This document shows positions 1 to 7,232 of a DNA stretch of 64,000 nucleotides, piece after piece. Source of the stretch: Hypericibacter sp049323455 (GTDB lineage: Bacteria; Pseudomonadota; Alphaproteobacteria; Dongiales; Dongiaceae); NCBI GenBank assembly GCA_049323455.1, contig JBMONF010000046.1, positions 62,001 through 126,000 of the forward strand, given 5' to 3'. The translations under genes and the position numbers were made by a program. The notes beneath the pieces are model-generated. The model did no database searches. It saw only the letters and a program-made list of their open reading frames with translations, and was not told where the DNA came from. How positions within the stretch are numbered: position 1 is the stretch's first letter; each line of letters starts with the position of its first letter.

Positions 1-672
1 TCCTCGATCCTCTATCGCACCGATCTGGTCGACCCCGAAGACGTGAAGGAGCCCTCCTGGGACTTGCTCTTCAACGAGAAATACAAGGGCCGGCTCGCGA
101 TGTACAACACCGACACGACGCTGATCGAGATCGCGGCGCGCGTGCTGGGCTTCAAGAACTACAACAGCCTTTCGGACGAGCAGCTGGCCCAGGTGAAGCC
201 CATGCTGCAGAAGCAGCGCGAGGTCCTGCGCTTCTATTGGGACGACGTCTCGCAGATCGAGCAGGCCTTGGCCTCTGGCGAGCTGGTGGCGGCCTATGCC
301 TGGAACGGCTCGGTCAAGTCGCTCAAGGACCAGGGGGTGCCGGTGGCCTATATGGTGCCCAAGGAAGGCATCCTGACCTGGGTCTGCGGCCTGGTCCGCA
401 GCGCCAATCCGGGCGGGGACGAGCAGGCCGCCTACGACTTCATCGACGCGATGATCGCGCCGGAGGCGGGCGAGTTCCTGATCACCCAGCAGGGCTACGG
501 CCATTCCAACCGCAAGACATACGACCGCATCCCCAAGGACGTGCTGGCCAATCTGGGCTTCGACAACCCGGAGGAAAAGTTCGCGCGCGCGGACGTGTCG
601 GACGAGGCCGAGGAGCCCTATCGCTCGAAATACATCCAGCTCGTCAACGAGATCAAAGCGGGCGTGAACTGA
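1..672 (+). CDS. ABC transporter substrate-binding protein, polyamine (PotD) type, 5' end missing
   Basis: The reading frame is open from the first base, so this is the C-terminal 223 residues of a periplasmic binding protein. It closely parallels the complete protein at 29523-30638 along its whole length: both share SSxLYRTDLVD, the NEKYKGRLA/DEKYKGRLA segment, the LASGELVAAYAWN segment and the KEGILTWVCG segment. That layout is typical of the spermidine/putrescine binding family (PotD/PotF). The ligand is not determined by the sequence. Any permease and ATPase genes would lie to the left of the window; the next gene to the right is gyrA, so this looks like the last gene of its operon. Confidence 0.85.
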   Translation, partial: SSILYRTDLVDPEDVKEPSWDLLFNEKYKGRLAMYNTDTTLIEIAARVLGFKNYNSLSDEQLAQVKPMLQKQREVLRFYWDDVSQIEQALASGELVAAYAWNGSVKSLKDQGVPVAYMVPKEGILTWVCGLVRSANPGGDEQAAYDFIDAMIAPEAGEFLITQQGYGHSNRKTYDRIPKDVLANLGFDNPEEKFARADVSDEAEEPYRSKYIQLVNEIKAGVN

Positions 673-723
673 GCCCGGGAGCGCTGCCCGTTTCCGGGTT
701 GGGGCGTGCACATATCTTCTTGT

Positions 724-785
724 CGTCCCGGAAGCCGGTTTGCCCGAAATCTTCGATTTCGTAGGCAAACCGAGCTATCCGGGAC
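724..785. repeat. nested palindromic intergenic repeat
   Basis: An outer inverted repeat (GTCCCGG at 725-731, CCGGGAC at 779-785) encloses a second one (GGTTTGCC at 737-744, GGCAAACC at 764-771) and an inner GAAATC/GATTTC. This is the shape of dispersed REP/RPE-like intergenic palindromes. The rest of 673-1095 shows further short GC-rich inverted segments (around 785-890) but no convincing gene on either strand. Confidence 0.5.
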
Positions 786-1002
786 CCATCCCGACGCCGA
801 GCTCGATGTCGCCCTGGGTCCCAGATCGCAAGGCTCGCAACCCCAAAGCCCTGGCGGGCCTTGGGCTCGCCCAGCGTCTGGGACGACGAATGGAGGAGCC
901 TTGTGCACACCCATCGGCGGCCTTTTCAAAGGGGCCATCGGCGGGTCTTTTTTCGACTGGGTCCGGGGCGGTTTGCAGGCCCTTCCCGAACCCCCATTGG
1001 CG

Positions 1003-1031
1003 TTGTTCGCAGGTGCGAAATCTGCTACAAA
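1003..1031 (+). promoter_or_regulatory. candidate gyrA promoter
   Basis: TTGTTC (1003-1008) and TACAAA (1026-1031) are separated by 17 bases and lie about 65 bases upstream of the gyrA start, in a locally less GC-rich stretch. It is a plausible sigma-70-type promoter, judged by pattern only. Confidence 0.4.
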
Positions 1032-1095
1032 TCAGGTGCCAGACTCGGGCTTCGAAGCCCTCATATAACGCATTGATTTTTCAGGCCAATATCCG

Positions 1096-3903
1096 TTGAC
1101 CCAACCGCCCGGTCCCGCGCCGCTCGACATCACGCCCGTGACGATCGAGGAGGAGATGAAACGCTCCTACCTCGATTACGCCATGAGCGTGATCGTGGCG
1201 CGCGCGCTGCCCGATGTGCGCGACGGCCTGAAGCCGGTGCACCGGCGCATCCTCTTCGCCATGAAGCAGGGCGGCTACGACTGGAACCGGCCGTTCCGCA
1301 AGTCGGCGCGCATTGTCGGCGACGTCATGGGCCAGTACCACCCGCACGGCGACGCGGCGATCTACGACGCGATGGTGCGCATGGCGCAGGACTTCTCCAT
1401 GCGCCTGCCGCTCATCGACGGGCAGGGCAATTTCGGCTCGATGGACGGCGACCCGCCGGCGGCCATGCGCTACACCGAGGCGCGGCTGTCGCGCGCGGCC
1501 GCGGCCCTGCTCGACGATATCGACAAGGAAACGGTGCCGTTCCAGCCGAACTATGACGGCTCGGTCCAGGAGCCGCAGGTCCTGCCGGCACGCTTCCCGA
1601 ACCTGCTCATCAACGGTGCGGGCGGCATCGCCGTCGGCATGGCGACCAACATCCCCACCCACAATCTGGGCGAGGTGGTGGATGGCTGCGTCGCCTATAT
1701 CGACAATCCCGACATCTCGATCGACGAGCTGATGCGCCATGTGCCGGGCCCGGACTTCCCGACCGGCGGCGTGATCCTCGGCAAGTCGGGGATCCGCGAG
1801 GCGTTTCATTTCGGCCGCGGCTCGATCCCGATCCGGGCCCGCTCCCATGTCGAGGAGCTCCGCAAGGACCGCGAGGCCATTGTCGTCACCGAGATCCCCT
1901 ACCAGGTCAACAAGGCGCGCCTCTTGGAGCGCATCGCGGAGTGCGTGCGCGAGAAGATCATCGAGGGCATCGCCGATCTGCGCGACGAGAGCGACCGCGA
2001 TGGCGTGCGGGTGGTAATCGAGCTCAAGCGCGACGCCATGGCCGAGGTGGTGCTGAACCAGCTCTACCGCCACACGCCGCTGCAGACCAGCTTCGGCGTG
2101 AACATGCTGGCGCTGAATGGCGGGCGGCCCGAGCTTCTCAATCTCAAGCAGGTGATCGCCGCCTTCGTGACCTTCCGCGAGGAGGTCATCACCAAACGCA
2201 CGATCTTCGAGCTGAGGAAGACGCGCGAGCGCGCCCATATCCTGGTCGGTCTCGCCATCGCCGTCGCCAATATCGACCCCGTGATCGAGCTGATCCGCAA
2301 GGCGCCCGATCCGCAAGCCGCGCGCGAGGCGCTGTTGGCGCGCGCCTGGCCGGCGCGCGAGATCGAGCCGATGATCAAGTTCATCGACGAGCCGGGCCAT
2401 GTCGTGGCGGAGGACGGAACCTATCGGTTGTCCGAGGAGCAGGCCAAGGCCATTCTCGATCTGCGCCTGCAGCGCCTGACCGGCCTCGAGCGCGACAAGA
2501 TCGCCGAGGAGATCCGGTCGCTGGCCGCGGCCATCACCGACTATCTCGAGATCCTGGGCTCGCGCCCGCGCCGGCTTACGATCCTGCGCACCGAGCTCAA
2601 CGAGATGAAGGAGCAGTTCGCGACACCGCGCCGCACCACGCTCGAGGCGATGGAGTTCGAGCAGGATGTCGAGGACCTGATCCAGCGCGAGGACATGGTC
2701 GTCACCGTCACGCATGGCGGCTACATCAAGCGCGTGCCGCTCTCGGCCTTCCGCGCGCAGCGGCGCGGCGGCAAGGGCCGCGCCGCCATGTCGACCCGCG
2801 AGGAGGATTTCGTCAGCCAGCTGTTCGTGGCCGACACCCACACGCCCATGCTGTTCTTCTCCACGAGCGGCATGGTCTACAAGACCAAGGTCTACAAGCT
2901 GCCGCTGGGTACGCCGCAGGCGCGCGGGCGCGCGCTGGTCAATTTGCTGCCGCTCAAGGAAGGCGAGACCATCTCGACCGTGATGCCGCTGCCCGAGGAC
3001 GAAAGCGCCTGGGACAGCATGTTCGTCATGTTCGCGACCGCGAGCGGCGACGTGCGGCGCAACCGTCTTTCGGACTTCACCAACGTGATGGCCAACGGCA
3101 AGATCGCCATGAGGCTCGAAGAGCCGGGCGATCGGCTGATCGGCGTGCAGACCTGCAGCGAGAGCGACGACGTGCTGCTGGCCGCGCGCGGCGGGCGCTC
3201 CATCCGCTTCCCGGTCTCCGACGTACGCGTATTCTCGAGCCGCACCTCGACCGGCGTGCGCGGCATCAAGCTCGGGCCGGGCGACCGGGTCGTCTCGATG
3301 TCGATCCTCGCCCATGTGGAGGCCGAAACCGCCGAGCGCGACGCCTATATCCGCTGGGCCAATGCGCGCCGGCGCGAGGCCGGCGCCGCCGAGGCGGAGG
3401 CGCCGGAGGAGGGCGAGACGCCCTCAGGCGCGACCGAGGCGGGTGCCGCCGAGACGATCGAGCTTGCGCCCGAGCGGCTGCGCGCGCTGGAGGCGGCCGA
3501 GGAGTTCATCCTCACCATCACCGAGAAGGGCTACGGCAAGCGCAGCTCGGCCTACGAATACCGCATCACCGGGCGCGGCGGGCAGGGCATCGTCAACATC
3601 GCCGTCTCCGAGCGCAACGGGCCGGTGGTGGCCTCCTTCGCGGTCGCGCATGGCGACCAGATCATGCTGGTGACCGACCGCGGTCAGCTGATCCGCTGCC
3701 CGGTCGGCGACATCCGTATCGCGGGGCGCAACACGCAGGGCGTGATCGTGTTCAAGGTGGCCGAAGGCGAGCGCGTGGTGTCGGTCACGCGGCTGAGCGA
3801 GCTGGGCGAGGGCCCCGACAACGGCGAGGCGGTCGCGACGGGCGCCAACGGGGCCGACGAGGATGCCGGCGGGGATGGAGACGAGGCGGCGAGGGAAAGC
3901 TAG
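1096..3903 (+). CDS. gyrA: DNA gyrase subunit A
   Basis: GyrA is the DNA-cleaving and religating subunit of gyrase, which introduces negative supercoils with GyrB and ATP. The 935-residue product begins with the typical ITPVTIEEEMKRSYLDYAMS segment, so the TTG start at 1096 is preferred. The catalytic tyrosine is Y126 (RYTEARLS). The GyrA box QRRGGKG is at residues 555-561, which separates it from ParC, and the C-terminal beta-pinwheel follows. A low-complexity Glu/Ala-rich insertion sits at about residues 755-795, a common feature of alphaproteobacterial GyrA. In the quinolone-resistance region the residue equivalent to E. coli Ser83 is alanine (A87), while Asp87 is kept (D91). Confidence 0.97.
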   Translation: MTQPPGPAPLDITPVTIEEEMKRSYLDYAMSVIVARALPDVRDGLKPVHRRILFAMKQGGYDWNRPFRKSARIVGDVMGQYHPHGDAAIYDAMVRMAQDFSMRLPLIDGQGNFGSMDGDPPAAMRYTEARLSRAAAALLDDIDKETVPFQPNYDGSVQEPQVLPARFPNLLINGAGGIAVGMATNIPTHNLGEVVDGCVAYIDNPDISIDELMRHVPGPDFPTGGVILGKSGIREAFHFGRGSIPIRARSHVEELRKDREAIVVTEIPYQVNKARLLERIAECVREKIIEGIADLRDESDRDGVRVVIELKRDAMAEVVLNQLYRHTPLQTSFGVNMLALNGGRPELLNLKQVIAAFVTFREEVITKRTIFELRKTRERAHILVGLAIAVANIDPVIELIRKAPDPQAAREALLARAWPAREIEPMIKFIDEPGHVVAEDGTYRLSEEQAKAILDLRLQRLTGLERDKIAEEIRSLAAAITDYLEILGSRPRRLTILRTELNEMKEQFATPRRTTLEAMEFEQDVEDLIQREDMVVTVTHGGYIKRVPLSAFRAQRRGGKGRAAMSTREEDFVSQLFVADTHTPMLFFSTSGMVYKTKVYKLPLGTPQARGRALVNLLPLKEGETISTVMPLPEDESAWDSMFVMFATASGDVRRNRLSDFTNVMANGKIAMRLEEPGDRLIGVQTCSESDDVLLAARGGRSIRFPVSDVRVFSSRTSTGVRGIKLGPGDRVVSMSILAHVEAETAERDAYIRWANARRREAGAAEAEAPEEGETPSGATEAGAAETIELAPERLRALEAAEEFILTITEKGYGKRSSAYEYRITGRGGQGIVNIAVSERNGPVVASFAVAHGDQIMLVTDRGQLIRCPVGDIRIAGRNTQGVIVFKVAEGERVVSVTRLSELGEGPDNGEAVATGANGADEDAGGDGDEAARES

Positions 3904-3930
3904 GCGCATTCCGATCGAGTGGAACATCCC

Positions 3931-4012
3931 TCGTCGCCCCCCACGAAAGCTGGGGCCCACGGCCGGCGCTCGTCACTGGCCTCGGGGTTCCCGCTTGCGC
4001 GGGAACGACGAC
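3931..4012. repeat. dispersed intergenic palindrome between gyrA and coaD
   Basis: Two imperfect palindromes lie in tandem; the second is GTTCCCGC-TTGC-GCGGGAAC at 3987-4006. The overall arrangement (two hairpins bounded by CGTC and GACG) resembles the repeat at 48491-48571, suggesting a family dispersed through the genome. It may also act as a transcription barrier after gyrA. Confidence 0.5.
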
Positions 4013-4086
4013 AAGTATTGATTTCGACCGGGCGGAAGCTGCTTTGGCGGGCGCGCCGCTGCGGCGCGACGGAAAGAGAGAGGCCC

Positions 4087-4728
4087 ATGCCCAAGACCAG
4101 GATTGCGATCTATCCGGGCACCTTCGACCCGATCACCAACGGCCATCTCGACATCATCCGCCGCGCCGCGCGCCTGGCGGACCGGCTGGTGATCGGCGTG
4201 TCGGTCAATGCGGGCAAGGGCCCGCTGCTGTCGCTGACCGAGCGGGTCAAGCTGGTCGAAGGCGAGATCCGCGCGCTCGACAACGGCGTGCCCAAATATG
4301 TCGAGGTGCAGCCCTTCGACTGCCTGCTGATGGAGTTCGCCGAGCGGGTGGGCGCCAGCATGATCATCCGGGGCCTGCGCGCCGTCTCCGACTTCGAATA
4401 CGAATTCCAGATGGCCGGCATGAACGCGCGCCTCAACCCCGAGATCGAGACCGTGTTCCTGATGGCGTCGGACCGCCACCAGTTCATCTCCTCGCGCTTC
4501 GTCAAGGAGATCGGTCGCTTCGGCGGCGACATCCGCCATTTCGTGAGCCCGCGCGTGGCGGACTATCTGGAGAAGAAGCTGGGCTTCGGCAATGCCAGGC
4601 GCGCGAGAGCCGCCAAGCGGGGCGGGGTGGCCAAGCGCGGTGCCGCCGGACGGGCTGAGGCCGGCAGGGCCGCGACCGGCAAGGCGGCCAAGCCCAGGCC
4701 GGCCGGCGTCGCGGCACCCCGCCGCTAG
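4087..4728 (+). CDS. coaD: pantetheine-phosphate adenylyltransferase
   Basis: CoaD transfers AMP from ATP to 4'-phosphopantetheine to give dephospho-CoA, the penultimate step of coenzyme A synthesis in the cytoplasm. The nucleotidyltransferase motif is clear (PGTFDPITNGH with T12 and H20), and the FISSRFVKEI segment matches the family ISSTxVR-type motif. The start at 4087 follows a purine-rich GGAAAGAGAGAGG. The protein is 213 residues against about 160-170 for the family: the extra 45 residues are a Lys/Arg/Ala/Gly-rich tail of low complexity. It follows gyrA in the same orientation. Confidence 0.95.
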   Translation: MPKTRIAIYPGTFDPITNGHLDIIRRAARLADRLVIGVSVNAGKGPLLSLTERVKLVEGEIRALDNGVPKYVEVQPFDCLLMEFAERVGASMIIRGLRAVSDFEYEFQMAGMNARLNPEIETVFLMASDRHQFISSRFVKEIGRFGGDIRHFVSPRVADYLEKKLGFGNARRARAAKRGGVAKRGAAGRAEAGRAATGKAAKPRPAGVAAPRR

Positions 4729-4882
4729 CCGCGGCGCGGGCGGCGGCTCGCGGGGCGCGGGCCGGAGAGGCCTTTGCCGAGGCGGCTCGAGGCGAGCGTC
4801 CTTGCCATCCTTCCGCCTCTGGGCTAGACCGACGCCGTCTCGGGGCGCGGCTTTGCTGGCCCCGAAGACGCCTTCCCCAGGC

Positions 4883-4923
4883 GAGCCCGTAGCTCAGTCG
4901 GTAGAGCACTTGACTTTTAATCA
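4883..4923 (+). pseudogene. 5' half of host tRNA-Lys(UUU), interrupted by the integrated element (attL)
   Basis: The acceptor 5' strand (GAGCCCG), D arm, anticodon 5' stem and the loop CTTTTAA are present. After TCA at 4923 the sequence stops matching a tRNA. Its natural continuation, AAGTGG plus T arm and CCA, is found 15.8 kb away at 20740-20774. Joining the two through the shared core gives a normal 76-nt tRNA-Lys with anticodon UUU. Confidence 0.85.
4914..4923 (+). other. attL core of the integrated element
   Basis: CTTTTAATCA is identical to 20730-20739 and is the anticodon loop region of tRNA-Lys. At attL it sits inside an inverted repeat TTGAC-N9-GTCAA (4910-4928), the usual geometry of core-type binding sites for a tyrosine recombinase. 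The exact crossover points cannot be read from one sequence. Confidence 0.7.
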
Positions 4924-4981
4924 GTCAATCTAGAGCCAAGTTTTCATTTCAAATCAGCATGATGACATTTTGGCGGGGCTT

Positions 4982-5000
4982 CGCTGGCAGCACATTGGCA
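4982..5000 (+). repeat. left copy of a 19-bp direct repeat (probable integrase arm-type site)
   Basis: CGCTGGCAGCACATTGGCA occurs here and again at 20610-20628, just upstream of the integrase start, in the same orientation. It contains two half-similar TGGCA units. Its presence in both attachment arms suggests an integrase arm-type binding site. A hairpin (GGCACC/GGTGCC) overlaps its right side. Confidence 0.55.
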
Positions 5001-5028
5001 CCAACCTTTCGGTGCCAGTCCTTCAGTG

Positions 5029-5057
5029 TTGAGGTTCGGCGCTGGAACAGGTAGGAA
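5029..5057 (+). promoter_or_regulatory. candidate promoter of the element-borne tRNA-Lys
   Basis: TTGAGG (5029-5034) and TAGGAA (5052-5057) with a 17-base spacer lie just before the tRNA start at 5075. The -10 match is weak. Read-through from the host tRNA promoter left of 4883 is an equally good explanation for expression. Confidence 0.25.
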
Positions 5058-5074
5058 GACCCGCCGATTGGTGA

Positions 5075-5377
5075 GAGCCCGTAGCTCAGTTGGTAGAGCA
5101 CTTGACTTCGGTATGGAGTGCGCCGGCCGAAAGGCTGGACGTAGAAGGCGTCAAAGTCGGGGAACCCCTCCGCGTCGCGGCGAGGGCGATCCCGAGCCAA
5201 ACCCCGGCCTAGGTTGGGGAAGGTGTAGAGACTGGACGGCGCCCGCCTACAGGCCCTCGGGGCCCACGGCGAAGGGACAGTCCGGGCCACGAACTCCGCT
5301 CCCTGGCGGAGGCGGCGAAAGCCGAAGTGGTGGAGTTAATCAAGTGGTCCCGGGTTCGAATCCCGGCGGGCTCACCA
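5075..5377 (+). tRNA. tRNA-Lys(UUU) with group I intron, carried inside the element
   Basis: Exons 5075-5108 and 5336-5377 join to a 76-nt cloverleaf with encoded CCA: acceptor GAGCCCG/CGGGCTC, D stem GCTC/GAGC, anticodon stem CTTGA/TCAAG with loop CTTTTAA (anticodon TTT), and T stem CCGGG/CCCGG. The 3' exon is identical to the host 3' half at 20733-20774. The 5' exon differs from the host half by one D-loop base (AGTTGG against AGTCGG). The break falls between anticodon positions 34 and 35. Because the gene lies between attL and attR it belongs to the element, although both flanking halves are host-derived. Confidence 0.85.
5109..5335 (+). ncRNA. group I intron (IC3-like) in the tRNA-Lys anticodon
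   Basis: The 227-nt insertion has the conserved group I core in order: a P4-type GGCGTCAAAGTCGGGGAA (about 5148-5165), a Q-type CGAGCCAAACC (about 5192), R-type GTGTAGAGACTGGACGGC (5223-5240) and S-type AAGGGACAGTCC (about 5272-5283). These closely resemble the known Azoarcus tRNA-Ile intron. The upstream exon ends in U, an internal GAGT can pair with exon ACTT to form P1 with a U-G pair, and the intron ends in G. No homing endonuclease is encoded. Self-splicing is inferred. Confidence 0.85.
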
Positions 5378-5405
5378 ATACAAGGCGTCCTCGCCGCTGC
5401 GAACG

Positions 5406-5843
5406 TCAACCTCGGTGGCCGGCCATTCTTCGCTTAAATTCTTGGATCTCGGCCAGCAGCGCCTTGCTCTCAGCGGCCATCGCGTCGGCATGGGCGAGGT
5501 ACGGGCCTAGAATCGATCCCACGTCTGCAGGTTTGCAATCCTTTGGCAACGTCGAATCGATCGGCGTATCTCCGACCCCTTTTTGAAACCGGCAGAGATG
5601 CACATACGCAGCCTCGATCGCGCTTCGCGCATGACCGCTATCCGCAAACTTCCATGCAATTAGTAGAGCAGTTTTCATGACTGGCTTCGGTAGCGGGAGC
5701 CTGGATTCATCCAAGATCGCGCCCGGATGCGTCTGCATCAAATCGCCGAGCCTAGCGACAGCATCCAGTGCATTTTGCACAAGACGGCCGGCATCAACGT
5801 CAGTCATTGATCTAGAGCTACGACGCTTGAGCCACCCCAGCAT
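5406..5843 (-). CDS. hypothetical protein of the element
   Basis: 145 residues, predicted cytoplasmic, with helical segments rich in Ala and Leu and a charged C-terminus (LLAEIQEFKRRMAG). I do not recognise a family. It is the leftmost protein gene of the element and converges on the intron-bearing tRNA. Its position just inside attL is where mobile elements often keep cargo. A gap of about 170 bases without a gene (5844-6010) separates it from the virion-gene block transcribed in the same direction. Confidence 0.55.
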   Translation of the reverse strand: MLGWLKRRSSRSMTDVDAGRLVQNALDAVARLGDLMQTHPGAILDESRLPLPKPVMKTALLIAWKFADSGHARSAIEAAYVHLCRFQKGVGDTPIDSTLPKDCKPADVGSILGPYLAHADAMAAESKALLAEIQEFKRRMAGHRG

Positions 5844-6010
5844 GACGCCCTCCCACCACCTGAGCGCCGCGTCGATCAGCGAAAAGCCGATTTAATCTAC
5901 CCGCAATGATTGCGGGCCACAATCTCCGATGTTTTGTGCGCTTTCGGCGTGGTTTGGGTGGCTAGCACCGCGACCGTAAAAATACGGGCCGGTCGCAGGG
6001 GGCGAGAAAC

Positions 6011-6538
6011 CTACCGCAACCGGCGCCCTTCGGCCTCGATCGCGCAGGCGAATCGCGCTTGGAGGGCGCCAGCCAGTCGGCGGAGCGCGGCTTTGCGAAC
6101 ATCCGTCGCCACGGCCGGGCTATTCACGATCTCGCCGAGAATATCGTCCATGGGCCGCTCGGGGTTGGTAGCGACCAACGCCTTGACGTGACCCTCAAGC
6201 GCGTGCGTGACGGCGCTGGTCCCGCGGTAGCCTTTCGGCCGACCGGCGCACTTGCGCGGCTCGCCGAATTTGGCTTCGGCGGGCAGGCTCGAGGATAGCC
6301 GGCCCATCATCGCTTGACCGAGGCGGTACAGCGCCGCCAAGCGCACCGGCACGCTCGCGGCGGCGTCGGCCTGGATCTCTGAGAGGATGGTCTCGACATC
6401 GCGTCCAGGCGTGGCCGCGAGCCTCGCGGTGATAGTGGCGGCGAGCTCGCGCGTAGCCGCATGGGATGACTTGCTACCCTTCGGCCGGCCGGCCTTTCGG
6501 CGCCCGCCGCCAAGGCTATCGACGGCGTGGTCGATCAT
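6011..6538 (-). CDS. hypothetical phage-type protein with two GRPKG repeats
   Basis: 175 residues from an ATG at 6538, preceded by GGGAGTGAG on the coding strand. The protein is built of two related halves, each opening with an AT-hook-like GRPKG motif (AGRPKGSK and AGRPKGYR) followed by a helical stretch, which suggests an internal duplication and possible DNA binding. It is the last gene of the leftward virion-gene block and slightly overlaps the preceding gene. Function unknown. Confidence 0.55.
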   Translation of the reverse strand: MIDHAVDSLGGGRRKAGRPKGSKSSHAATRELAATITARLAATPGRDVETILSEIQADAAASVPVRLAALYRLGQAMMGRLSSSLPAEAKFGEPRKCAGRPKGYRGTSAVTHALEGHVKALVATNPERPMDDILGEIVNSPAVATDVRKAALRRLAGALQARFACAIEAEGRRLR

Positions 6539-6545
6539 GAATGAC

Positions 6546-7232
6546 TCACTCCCTTGCAGCATCCTCGAGCCCCAGCCGGGCCAGATCGGGGAAATGCTGC
6601 ATCCAATTCGACTGATCCGCCGTCATGAAGGGCGGAGGCTTGAGGCCGAACCCGCGCAGCTTGTACCGCAGGCAGGGATCGAGCGCGTTCCAGGCCGCGA
6701 AGATCACGTCGCCGGAACCCCGAGGCGGCCACGCCCGGCAAAACTCGTTCTTCGCGTCCCGGGCGGCGGCCAGGGCTGCGGCGGCATCGTCAACCGCCTT
6801 TTCGGCCTTGCGGACGGCGGCCATCATCTTCTTATGCGCGGCTGCCGCTTCGGCCTTGCGCTTCGCTTCCGTCTGCTCTGCGGTTTCACGATCCTGCCGA
6901 TCAGCCCGTGTCGCGGCCTCCTCGCGGGCGGCCTTCAGGTCGTCCAGGCGCTTTTGCGCCTTCTCGAGCTCGGCGCTGGCCGTCTGCAGTCGCTTCTGCG
7001 CCGCAACGTTGTCCTCGTCCTCGCTGGCCTCGAAAGCCGCGGTTCGCCGCTTCGCCTCGGCAATCGCCACCGTCTGTTCGGCCTGCGTGATTCGATTGTC
7101 CAGTGTCTCGATCATCTTCCGGTAATCCTTCGTCAGGGTTGCGATCGCGGTTGTCGCCATCGCGGCCACCGCTTCGGTTGTCGCCGTCGTCTGGCGACCG
7201 ACCCGTTGCAGGAAATCCGTGGCCCAGCTCAT
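6546..7232 (-). CDS. coiled-coil phage protein, function unknown
   Basis: 228 residues. Residues about 35-165 form a long charged coiled coil (Glu/Lys/Ala/Arg heptads); a compact C-terminal part contains WPPRG and PCLRYKLRGFG segments. The start codon overlaps the stop of the large gene upstream (ATGA), so translation is probably coupled. Position after the internal-virion genes suggests a structural or assembly role, but nothing in the sequence proves it. Confidence 0.6.
   Translation of the reverse strand: MSWATDFLQRVGRQTTATTEAVAAMATTAIATLTKDYRKMIETLDNRITQAEQTVAIAEAKRRTAAFEASEDEDNVAAQKRLQTASAELEKAQKRLDDLKAAREEAATRADRQDRETAEQTEAKRKAEAAAAHKKMMAAVRKAEKAVDDAAAALAAARDAKNEFCRAWPPRGSGDVIFAAWNALDPCLRYKLRGFGLKPPPFMTADQSNWMQHFPDLARLGLEDAARE

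Noticed and set aside
1081..3315. 744-residue minus-strand frame across gyrA
   Set aside because: Antisense shadow of a clear gyrA; His/Arg/Asp-rich composition typical of GC-rich antisense frames.
1096..3903. ParC instead of GyrA
   Set aside because: The QRRGGKG GyrA box and full-length C-terminal pinwheel are present.
4883..4923. Functional tRNA-Lys at attL
   Set aside because: The sequence after the anticodon loop cannot form the anticodon stem, T arm or acceptor; only a 5' half is present.
5026..5586. Protein-coding frame across the intron-bearing tRNA
   Set aside because: The region is explained by tRNA exons and a group I intron core; the frame shows no ribosome site or domain.
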